DNA from: Firm-04 sp003446315
Lineage (GTDB): Bacteria; Bacillota; Clostridia; Oscillospirales; Ruminococcaceae
Reading direction: 5' to 3'
Length of the DNA stretch: 8,181 bases
Assembly: GCA_946530355.1 (NCBI GenBank)
Contig: CAMNAB010000119.1
Coordinates: 1 to 8,181, forward strand
A program made the position numbers and the translations under genes. The notes beneath the pieces were generated by a model. That model ran no database searches. It saw only the letters and a list, made by a program, of their open reading frames with translations, and was not told the DNA's origin. This document shows, one piece after another, positions 1-5,066 of the stretch. Every line of letters begins with the position of its first letter. The stretch's first letter is position 1.

Positions 1-13
1 AGGGTGCCCCTAA

Positions 14-34
14 GTGAATTGCGCAGCAATTCAC
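14..34. repeat. Perfect inverted repeat, 9-bp arms
   Basis: GTGAATTGC at 14-22 and GCAATTCAC at 26-34 are exact reverse complements around a 3-base GCA loop. No T-tract follows on either strand, so it is not a convincing intrinsic terminator. It may be the 3' end of a unit to the left or a dispersed palindrome. No gene can be supported in 1-193. Confidence 0.5.
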
Positions 35-131
35 AAATTAACGGAGAATCTTAACTTGTTGGCATTGTTTAGGAAATGCCCGCGGGCTCCCCGCACCAAA
101 AGCGCTTATAATTGTAAAATTGTGGCTCTTT

Positions 132-197
132 TCAAGTCTGAACGCTGATTTTTCGTGAAATCTGATAAATTTTCACGAATCTGAAAAAAAGACTTGA
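132..197. repeat. Nested inverted repeats upstream of rpmB
   Basis: The outer arms TCAAGTCT (132-139) and AGACTTGA (190-197) are perfect complements. The inner arms TTCGTGAAA (152-160) and TTTCACGAA (171-179) are also perfect, with a 10-base spacer. The right outer arm overlaps the -35 hexamer of the rpmB promoter. The arrangement could be a regulator-binding region; no regulator is identified. Confidence 0.5.
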
Positions 198-222
198 TTT
201 TTTTCTCGTTATCTGTTAAAAT
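194..222 (+). promoter_or_regulatory. Predicted sigma-A promoter of rpmB
   Basis: The -35 is TTGATT (194-199) and the -10 is TAAAAT (217-222), separated by 17 bp. TG at 214-215 makes an extended -10. An A-rich run (183-190) lies just upstream of the -35, as in UP elements. Transcription would start near 229, about 30 bases before the rpmB start codon. Confidence 0.75.
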
Positions 223-259
223 GTATCTTGTTGACAAGTCTGCAAAGGAGGTGCCAGCT

Positions 260-451
260 ATGGCAAAATGTGAAGTCTGCGGCAAGGGCGTTTCGTTTGG
301 TATTAAGGTCTCTCACTCTCACCGTCGTACCAACCGTACTTGGAAGCCCAATGTCCAGCGTGTCAAAGCAATCGTGAAGGGTTCGCCCTGCCACATCTAT
401 GTTTGCTCCAGATGCCTGCGCTCCGGTAAGGTACAGCGTGCAAACGGTTGA
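260..451 (+). CDS. rpmB: 50S ribosomal protein L28 (zinc-ribbon form)
   Basis: This encodes the 63-residue large-subunit protein L28, a basic protein that binds 23S rRNA. The sequence begins MAKCEVCGKG and carries the family pattern GVSFGIKVSHSHRRTNR, followed by WKPNVQRVK. Two CxxC pairs, C4/C7 and C49/C52, form the zinc knuckle of the C+ paralogue type; a further cysteine is C44. Length is normal for the bacterial family. The ATG at 260 is chosen because AGGAGG at 246-251 sits eight bases upstream and the protein then starts exactly where L28 proteins start; an in-frame TTG at 194 lies inside the promoter. It appears to be a single-gene unit with its own promoter. Many bacteria reduce or replace C+ ribosomal proteins under zinc starvation, so its position beside a zinc/cadmium exporter may or may not be meaningful. 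Confidence 0.97.
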   Translation: MAKCEVCGKGVSFGIKVSHSHRRTNRTWKPNVQRVKAIVKGSPCHIYVCSRCLRSGKVQRANG

Positions 452-464
452 TTCGTAAACAATG

Positions 465-510
465 CGGAGCACTCGGTGTATGCAGATACGCGGGTTCTCC
501 GTTTGTTTTT
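465..510 (+). terminator. Possible terminator after rpmB
   Basis: CGGAG (465-469) pairs with CTCCG (497-501), and AACA (458-461) can pair with TGTT (504-507). A T-rich run follows at 502-510. The 27-base loop is large, so this is a weak prediction based on position just after the rpmB stop codon. Confidence 0.35.
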
Positions 511-512
511 GT

Positions 513-560
513 AATCGGCATCCATATATAGAATGATATCTGCGCATGGTATTTCATGCG
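513..560 (+). repeat. 3'-end module copy A (rpmB side), degenerate
   Basis: AATCGGC (513-519), a 6-base gap and ATATAGAA (526-533) are followed by a 6-bp hairpin, CGCATG (543-548) with CATGCG (555-560). This is the weakest of four related modules in the window. It lies beyond the possible rpmB terminator and before the next promoter. GCAT at 518-521 repeats part of the hairpin's left arm and could pair with ATGC at 556-559. Confidence 0.35.
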
Positions 561-668
561 TCCATTCAACAGCAGGACTTTCGTTTTGAAGATGGCAGTT
601 TGCACATCGTTCAAAGCGGGAGTCTTTTTTGTATATTACGATACCGCAAAAAAATATGAAAAAGAGAC

Positions 669-697
669 TTGACAAAAGGGGCGATGTGTGCTATAAT
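669..697 (+). promoter_or_regulatory. Consensus promoter of the metal-efflux unit
   Basis: TTGACA (669-674) and TATAAT (692-697) are both perfect consensus hexamers with the ideal 17-bp spacer. TGC at 689-691 completes an extended -10, and A-rich sequence (650-663) lies upstream. The predicted start near 704 is only a few bases before operator 1. An intrinsically very strong promoter fits tight repression that is lifted by metal. Confidence 0.9.
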
Positions 698-711
698 ATA
701 GGCAGATAAAC

Positions 712-731
712 AGTTGAGCAATCGTTCAACT
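712..731. promoter_or_regulatory. Operator 1 for the ArsR/SmtB repressor
   Basis: AGTTGA (712-717) and TCAACT (726-731) are exact inverted arms with an 8-base centre. The same arms and spacing occur at 1165-1183, which supports both sites. The site covers the initially transcribed region just after the predicted start, a usual position for operators of this family. Repressor binding is inferred from adjacency. Confidence 0.75.
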
Positions 732-749
732 GACGAAAGGGGCGACGGT

Positions 750-1115
750 ATGGCAGAAATTCCGGAGAACGGTGCGGTCTGTTCGTGTGAGATCGTTCAT
801 GCAGAAGTGGTCGATGCAGTCCGCGAAACGCTCGCAGATACGGAAACATATAACGAACTTGCAACGCTGTTCAAGTTGTTCGGCGACAGCACCCGCGTTC
901 GGCTGCTGCATGCGCTGGAGCAGCATGAAATGTGTGTATGCGATCTGGCGGCGCTGCTCGGCGTGACCAAATCGGCTGTATCGCATCAGCTCAAATCGCT
1001 GCGGCTGGCAAGACTGGTCACTTATCGCCGCGATGGGCAGAATGTCTATTATGCGCTGGCAGATGACCATGTCAAGAAGATACTGGATATGGGCTATGAG
1101 CATATCTCGGAGTAA
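750..1115 (+). CDS. CadC-like ArsR/SmtB metal-sensing repressor
   Basis: This 121-residue winged-helix repressor should bind the two nearby palindromes and release DNA when it binds Zn, Cd or Pb. The helix-turn-helix covers about residues 62-85 (CVCDLAALLGVTKSAVSHQL) and the wing about 91-103. Two metal sites of the CadC type can be read. The alpha-3N thiolate site has C62 and C64 (the CVC box) with C11 and C13 near the N terminus. The alpha-5 site has D105, H107, H118 and E121, with the spacing D-x-H-x10-H-x2-E seen in staphylococcal CadC. The ATG at 750 is chosen because AAAGGGG (736-742) precedes it by seven bases; an in-frame TTG at 714 lies inside the operator. The ATPase gene follows on the same strand, so the pair forms a sensor-effector unit. 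Family is certain; metal preference is inferred. CmtR- or ZiaR-like roles are alternatives. Confidence 0.93.
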   Translation: MAEIPENGAVCSCEIVHAEVVDAVRETLADTETYNELATLFKLFGDSTRVRLLHALEQHEMCVCDLAALLGVTKSAVSHQLKSLRLARLVTYRRDGQNVYYALADDHVKKILDMGYEHISE

Positions 1116-1121
1116 CAAACG

Positions 1122-1155
1122 ATGCGGGTGAGCAGGAAATGCCCGCATTTTCTTC
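1122..1155 (+). terminator. Hairpin between repressor and ATPase genes
   Basis: ATGCGGG (1122-1128) pairs with CCCGCAT (1142-1148), with one more G-T pair possible inside, and TTTTCTT follows from 1148. It may be a weak terminator or attenuator that lowers ATPase transcription relative to the repressor, or an mRNA-stabilising stem. No experimental basis. Confidence 0.4.
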
Positions 1156-1161
1156 GGGATG

Positions 1162-1185
1162 ATAGTTGAATACTTGTTCAACTAT
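1162..1185. promoter_or_regulatory. Operator 2, upstream of the ATPase gene
   Basis: ATAGTTGAA (1162-1170) and TTCAACTAT (1177-1185) are exact 9-bp inverted arms around a 6-base centre. The core AGTTGA-N8-TCAACT is identical to operator 1, with longer symmetry. I see no good -35/-10 pair positioned to drive the ATPase gene from here, so it may act as a second repressor platform or a roadblock. Confidence 0.75.
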
Positions 1186-1196
1186 GAAACAATACG

Positions 1197-1202
1197 AAAG
1201 GG
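1197..1202 (+). promoter_or_regulatory. Ribosome binding site deciding the ATPase start
   Basis: AAAGGG directly abuts an ATG at 1203 (zero spacing) but lies nine bases before the ATG at 1212. The spacing favours 1212; initiation at 1203 would add only three residues (MEQ). Confidence 0.6.
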
Positions 1203-1211
1203 ATGGAGCAA

Positions 1212-3887
1212 ATGGAGCTTGTATATACATTGAAAGGATTGGATTGCCCGCATTGTTCGGCAAAGATCGAGCATGAGATCGGGAAGCTGGAAGGTGTGAC
1301 CGGATCGGCGGTGAATCTGATGAAGCAGACATTGACCGTTGAAACGGAGCAGGCAGCAGATGCCATGTACCGGATGGTGGAGCAGATCGTGCACAAGCAT
1401 GAGCCGGATGTGGAAGTGATCCGGCATGCGCATACACATGAACATTCGCATGAACACGCACATGAAGACGGCATATTCACCTTTACGCTCGAAGGACTGG
1501 ACTGCCCGAATTGTGCAGCGAAAATCGAACGGGAAGTCGGTTTGCTGGAAGGGTTATCGAATGTTTCGGTGAACCTGATGCAGCAGACGCTGACCGGCAA
1601 AGCGGACGGCATGGATGAAGAAGCGCTGCATGAAGCAGTGGAACAGATCGTGCACAAACACGAGCCGGATGTAACGGTACGGCATCATCATGCACATCAC
1701 GCCCATGCACATACACATGAACAATCGCATGCGCATGCACATGAAGACGGCATGTTCACCTTTACGCTCGAAGGACTGGACTGCCCGAATTGTGCAGCGA
1801 AAATCGAACGGGAAGTCGGTTTGCTGGAAGGGTTATCGAATGTTTCGGTGAACCTGATGCAGCAGACGCTGACCGGCAAAGCGGACGGCATGGATGAAGA
1901 AGCGCTGCATGAAGCAGTGGAACAGATCGTGCACAAACACGAGCCGGATGTAACAGTACGGCATCATCATCACGCGGCACATGAGGCACACGAGGTGCAC
2001 GCGCACGAGCACGCGCATACGGAAACCAAAGCAGCACAGAAGCCGGACAGCGACCGGATCATGTGGCTCCGGCTGATTGCAGGCGGCGTGATCTTTGCGA
2101 TCGGATTTGTGCTTTCGCTTACGGCAGTACCCAAGGCAGTATCGGCAGGACTGCTGATCGCTGCATATATTGTGCTGGGCTATGATGTTGTGCTGCATGC
2201 GCTGAAAAATATCATGCGCGGCAGAATCTTTGATGAGCATTTTCTGATGAGCGTTTCCACGATCGGTGCATTTGCGCTGGGCGAATTTCCGGAAGCGGCG
2301 GCGGTAATGTTGTTTTATCAGACCGGCGAATTTTTCCAGTCGCTGGCGGTCAAGCGCTCCCGCAAATCGGTTTCTGCGCTGCTGGATATCCGACCGGATA
2401 CAGCCAATCTTATGCAGGACGGCTGGCCTGTTGCGGTACATCCGGATACCATCGCAGCCGGTGAAACGATCCTGATAAAAGCGGGAGAACGTGTCCCGCT
2501 GGACGGCATTGTTCTGACCGGCGAATCGACACTGGATACCGCGGCACTGACGGGCGAATCTGTCCCGCGCACGGTGCGGCAGGGCGATGAGGTGCTGTCC
2601 GGCTGCATCAACGAAAGCGGCACACTGACTGTTCGTGTGACAAAGCCGTTCGGAGAATCCACGGCATCCCGCATCATTGATATGGTGGAAAATGCGGCAG
2701 CGCGGAAAGCCCCGACGGAAAATTTCATCACCACTTTTGCAAGATATTACACCCCGATCGTTGTTGCGCTGGCAGCATTGCTGGCGATTGTGCCGCCGCT
2801 GATGCTGCACGGGGTCTGGTCGGAATGGATCCGGAGAGCGTTTGTATTCCTGATCGTATCGTGCCCGTGTGCATTGGTGATCTCCGTTCCGCTGACCTTT
2901 TTCGGCGGGATCGGTGCGGCATCGCGTCACGGCGTATTGGTCAAGGGCAGCAATGATCTGGAGGCGTTGAGCAGGGTCAGACAGCTTGCGCTGGATAAAA
3001 CCGGCACGCTGACAAAGGGTGAATTTCATGTGCAGAAGATGATCCCGGCGGATGGCTTTTCGGAATCGGAGCTGCTGGCATATGCGGCATGCTGTGAACA
3101 GAATTCCAATCATCCCATTGCAAAATCCATTTTGTTTGCATACGGCGAACAGCCTGTGCAGCCGGCATCCACAGAGGAGATCTCCGGATACGGCATAAAG
3201 GCAGAAGCGGATGGAAAAACGGTTTATGCGGGCAGCGGCAGACTGATGGAACGGCATAATATTCCGTATCAGCACTGTGAAGAAGCCGGCACGAAAGTTT
3301 ATGTTGCGGTCAACGGCAAATATGCCGGCTGCATCATCTGTGCGGATGTCCTGAAGCCGGACAGCAAAAAAGCGGTTGCAGCGCTGCGGAAAGTCGGCGT
3401 GGAGAAGCTGATTATGCTGACCGGTGATGATGAACGCATTGCAGAAACGGTTGCGTCAGAGCTTGGCATGGATGCCTATTATGCCGGATTGCTGCCGGCA
3501 CAGAAAGTGGAGCGTCTGGAGCACATCTCCGCAGCGATGGCAGAAGGGGAGAAACTGGCATTTGTCGGCGACGGCATCAATGATGCGCCGGTGCTGGCGC
3601 GTGCAGATGTCGGCATAGCGATGGGCGCACTGGGCGCAGATGCAGCGATCGAAGCAGCAGACGTTGTGCTGATGACAGATGAACCTGCGAAGCTGGCAGA
3701 AGCGGTGGTGCTGGCGCGGCAGACCAAACACATCGTGGTACAAAATATTGTATTTGCGATCGGCGTGAAGATTCTGCTGTTGCTGTTGGGTGCACTGGGC
3801 ATTGCGGGCATGTGGGCAGCGGTGTTCGGCGATGTTGGTGTCACGGTCATAGCAGTTCTGAATGCAATGCGCATGCTCCGGAAATAG
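1212..3887 (+). CDS. cadA: P1B-2 (Zn/Cd/Pb) efflux ATPase with three HMA domains
   Basis: This 891-residue inner-membrane pump should export Zn, Cd or Pb using ATP. Three ferredoxin-like HMA domains lie near 1-70, 88-157 and 181-250, with metal-binding pairs C12/C15, C98/C101 and C191/C194. Each is followed by a His-rich linker (about 72-84, 158-177, 251-269). The membrane core starts near 285, and roughly eight helices are visible. Catalytic motifs are TGES (447-450, actuator), CPC (551-553, transport site), DKTGT (595-599, phosphorylated D595), HP (634-635, nucleotide domain) and GDGIND (786-791). D874 in the last helix (GDVG) with CPC is characteristic of the P1B-2 group rather than copper pumps. 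The family more often has one or two HMA domains, so this N terminus is long. The gene follows the repressor and operator 2. The pump class is firm; cadA versus zntA naming and the preferred metal are inferred. Confidence 0.95.
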   Translation: MELVYTLKGLDCPHCSAKIEHEIGKLEGVTGSAVNLMKQTLTVETEQAADAMYRMVEQIVHKHEPDVEVIRHAHTHEHSHEHAHEDGIFTFTLEGLDCPNCAAKIEREVGLLEGLSNVSVNLMQQTLTGKADGMDEEALHEAVEQIVHKHEPDVTVRHHHAHHAHAHTHEQSHAHAHEDGMFTFTLEGLDCPNCAAKIEREVGLLEGLSNVSVNLMQQTLTGKADGMDEEALHEAVEQIVHKHEPDVTVRHHHHAAHEAHEVHAHEHAHTETKAAQKPDSDRIMWLRLIAGGVIFAIGFVLSLTAVPKAVSAGLLIAAYIVLGYDVVLHALKNIMRGRIFDEHFLMSVSTIGAFALGEFPEAAAVMLFYQTGEFFQSLAVKRSRKSVSALLDIRPDTANLMQDGWPVAVHPDTIAAGETILIKAGERVPLDGIVLTGESTLDTAALTGESVPRTVRQGDEVLSGCINESGTLTVRVTKPFGESTASRIIDMVENAAARKAPTENFITTFARYYTPIVVALAALLAIVPPLMLHGVWSEWIRRAFVFLIVSCPCALVISVPLTFFGGIGAASRHGVLVKGSNDLEALSRVRQLALDKTGTLTKGEFHVQKMIPADGFSESELLAYAACCEQNSNHPIAKSILFAYGEQPVQPASTEEISGYGIKAEADGKTVYAGSGRLMERHNIPYQHCEEAGTKVYVAVNGKYAGCIICADVLKPDSKKAVAALRKVGVEKLIMLTGDDERIAETVASELGMDAYYAGLLPAQKVERLEHISAAMAEGEKLAFVGDGINDAPVLARADVGIAMGALGADAAIEAADVVLMTDEPAKLAEAVVLARQTKHIVVQNIVFAIGVKILLLLLGALGIAGMWAAVFGDVGVTVIAVLNAMRMLRK
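1431..1970 (+). repeat. In-frame tandem duplication of an HMA-linker unit
   Basis: Bases 1462-1691 and 1741-1970 match at 228 of 230 positions with an offset of 279 bp (93 codons). The differences are at 1475/1754 (Ile to Met) and 1676/1955 (silent). Similarity continues leftward to 1431/1710 with four mismatches in 31 bases, so the unit includes the His-rich linker. The first HMA domain (from 1212) is clearly more divergent. Confidence 0.95.
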
Positions 3888-3931
3888 TGCCGTGCAGACC
3901 ATAAAAGTGTCTCCGGCGGATTTATAATGAG

Positions 3932-3995
3932 GGCGGTACGCATATAGAAATATTCAGCCATAGTACTTCTGATTTCAAGTCAAAAGTACTATGGC
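3932..3995 (+). repeat. 3'-end module copy B (ATPase side)
   Basis: GGC (3932-3934), seven bases, ATATAGAA (3942-3949), seven bases, then a 12-bp hairpin beginning GCC. ACGC just before the box (3938-3941) can pair with GCGT spanning the end of the hairpin (3994-3997). It is related to copies at 513-560, 4118-4167 and 8038-8093. Confidence 0.55.
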
Positions 3996-4007
3996 GTTTC
4001 TATTTCC
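3957..4007 (+). terminator. Terminator of the metal-efflux unit
   Basis: GCCATAGTACTT (3957-3968) and AAGTACTATGGC (3984-3995) form a perfect 12-bp stem with a 15-base loop. GTTTCTATTT follows. It starts 70 bases after the ATPase stop codon. On the minus strand a looser T-rich run follows, so it might also stop the converging operon. Confidence 0.8.
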
Positions 4008-4117
4008 AGTGCGGATATTGATGATATTCCCAAGCGGTATATCTGTGCAAGCCGGGCGGCGATCATATGATCTATGAGCAGAAGTCGGATTGATCTGAGC
4101 AGTCAAATCAGTACGAT

Positions 4118-4167
4118 GCCCCAAAGCAGTGCTTCGGGGCAAACTTCTATATGGGCATCAGCCGATT
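4118..4167 (-). repeat. 3'-end module copy C (Gx-transporter side)
   Basis: Read on the minus strand: AATCGGC (4167-4161), eight bases, ATATAGAA (4152-4145), GTTT, then a 10-bp hairpin. The hairpin is GCCCCGAAGC (4140-4131) with GCTTTGGGGC (4127-4118), a 3-base loop and one G-T pair. GATGCCC before the box (4159-4153) is a perfect complement of GGGCATC at 4121-4115, so it competes with the hairpin. No T-tract follows, so simple intrinsic termination is doubtful. It begins 31 bases beyond the Gx stop codon. Confidence 0.6.
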
Positions 4168-4197
4168 GACAAAAGAGGGGCAGTTTTTTGCATATGG

Positions 4198-4716
4198 TCA
4201 ATGCTCTGCGGAGCCGTCCTCTTTCTGCAAAAAGCGGAGCTTTCTGAGGATCAGTTGAGCCGTCAGACCGGTCAGCATACCGGCAACAGAACCGGCAGCC
4301 AGCAGGATGGGAAGATATGCCAGCACGCTGAGGGAGCGCATCACAATGATCGCCGCGCCGATCTGCCCGGTGTTATGCAGCATTGCACCGATCACGCTGC
4401 AAATCCAGATCTGTTTTTCCGGCAGGATCTTCCGCAGCAGCAGCATACCGGTCAGGCAGAAAACGGAGCCGCAAACGCTGTAGATCAAAGCGGAAGGATT
4501 GCCGCTGAACATTGCGCCGAGCAGCAGTCTTGCCGCGACCATACAAGCGGTTTCCCGCGGAGAATAGTGAAAAACGGCATACACAGTCACAATATTGGCA
4601 AGCCCCAGTTTCATGCCGGGGATCGGCAGGATATTCGGAAACCGCAGCTCTACAATGAACAGGATCAGGGACATTGCCGTGAGCAAAGAGATGGTGGTCA
4701 GGCGTTTGATGTTCAT
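4198..4716 (-). CDS. Gx transporter family / HepT-like membrane protein
   Basis: This 172-residue integral membrane protein has about five or six hydrophobic helices (near 7-24, 38-50, 55-70, 74-96, 104-126, 132-156). The conserved family segment PIPGMKLGLANIVTV is at 31-45, followed by R63-L-L-L-G-A and HNTGQIGAA (114-122). Databases label the family both Gx transporter and heptaprenyl diphosphate synthase component I; a prenyl-synthase activity is not evident from the sequence. Its start codon overlaps the stop of the NusG-domain gene in an ATGA (4713-4716), which implies translational coupling, and AGGGGG lies seven bases upstream. Next to ApbE and a NusG-domain-II protein it probably belongs to a membrane redox or quinone-related assembly. 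From memory, EetB of the Listeria flavin-based electron-transfer locus is of this type. Family is confident; function is unknown. Confidence 0.88.
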   Translation of the reverse strand: MNIKRLTTISLLTAMSLILFIVELRFPNILPIPGMKLGLANIVTVYAVFHYSPRETACMVAARLLLGAMFSGNPSALIYSVCGSVFCLTGMLLLRKILPEKQIWICSVIGAMLHNTGQIGAAIIVMRSLSVLAYLPILLAAGSVAGMLTGLTAQLILRKLRFLQKEDGSAEH

Positions 4717-5066
4717 GAAGCATCCCCCTCTGCAAACCGGATGATGAGCTTATTGGGCAGACAGACGATCGGCATGGAATCGGATTTCAATGCGCCCATA
4801 TGCACGCAGGTCTGATCCGGACAGCCTGCTTCGGATACCTTGATCCTGCCTTCTGAAACGGTAACGAGATTATAGGATTTGCCGTCCGGCGATTCGATCC
4901 GGAAAGCAGTATCTTTTGCATTTGCAAGGTCGATCGTGCGGATCACAATGCCGTCCTGCACGATCTCAACGGTCTGGTGTTCCGAGGGCAGCAGCATCCG
5001 GACAGATAACACGACTGCGAGCAGGAAAACCGCTGCCGTTGCGATCATCACAGCCTTATTCTTCAC
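4713..5066 (-). CDS. NusG domain II-containing membrane-anchored protein
   Basis: This 117-residue protein has one N-terminal membrane segment (about 6-26) followed by a small extracytoplasmic beta domain of the NusG-domain-II type. It shows the family signature GCPDQTC at 81-87, then H89, and PIVCLPNKLII at 99-109, giving three conserved cysteines C82, C87 and C102. It is not the transcription factor NusG, since the NGN and KOW parts are absent. It starts with GTG at 5066; GAGGTG at 5079-5074 lies seven bases upstream. The first 11 bases overlap the end of apbE and the last 4 overlap the Gx gene, so the three are likely co-translated. Such proteins commonly sit beside ApbE, Gx-transporter and FMN-binding proteins; from memory, EetA of Listeria is similar. 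The cysteines may bind metal or form a disulfide. Molecular role unknown. Confidence 0.88.
   Translation of the reverse strand: MKNKAVMIATAAVFLLAVVLSVRMLLPSEHQTVEIVQDGIVIRTIDLANAKDTAFRIESPDGKSYNLVTVSEGRIKVSEAGCPDQTCVHMGALKSDSMPIVCLPNKLIIRFAEGDAS

Larger units (their letters stand above)
3888..4197. other. Gene-free region between converging units
   Basis: The ATPase gene ends at 3887 and the minus-strand operon ends at 4198. The gap holds two copies of the 3'-end module, one per strand (3932-3995 and 4118-4167), each with a hairpin. Between them is a 12-bp palindrome, GATCATATGATC (4061-4072). No open frame here has a ribosome site or recognisable protein family. Confidence 0.7.

Noticed and set aside
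106..135. A possible leftward promoter upstream of rpmB (TTGAAA at 135-130 with TATAAG or ATTATA near 112-106)
   Set aside because: The better -10 needs a 19-bp spacer and the better spacer gives a poor -10. No leftward gene begins within the window.
71..1146. AGGAAATGCCCGC at 71-83 and again at 1134-1146
   Set aside because: It is a single 13-base match with no similarity on either side. In the second copy it is explained by the hairpin at 1122-1148.
1166..1193. A separate promoter for the ATPase gene (TTGAAT with AACAAT, 16-bp spacer)
   Set aside because: Both hexamers are weak, and the implied start near 1200 would cut into the ribosome site at 1197-1202.
1833..3275. A 480-codon open frame on the minus strand opposite the ATPase gene
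   Set aside because: The translation is rich in Arg, His, Cys and Gln with no family resemblance and no ribosome site. It mirrors the codon bias of the real gene on the plus strand.
4008..4094. A possible gene remnant in the gap between converging units
   Set aside because: The longest readable stretch is about 22 codons ending at a TGA, with no start, ribosome site or recognisable motif.
4129..4815. A 228-codon plus-strand open frame across the Gx-transporter and NusG-domain genes
   Set aside because: It is antisense to two well-recognised overlapping genes, has low-complexity Gln/His-rich content and starts inside a hairpin.
4713..5066. Reading the NusG-domain-II gene as transcription factor NusG
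   Set aside because: It has an N-terminal membrane anchor, lacks the NGN and KOW domains, and is only 117 residues long.
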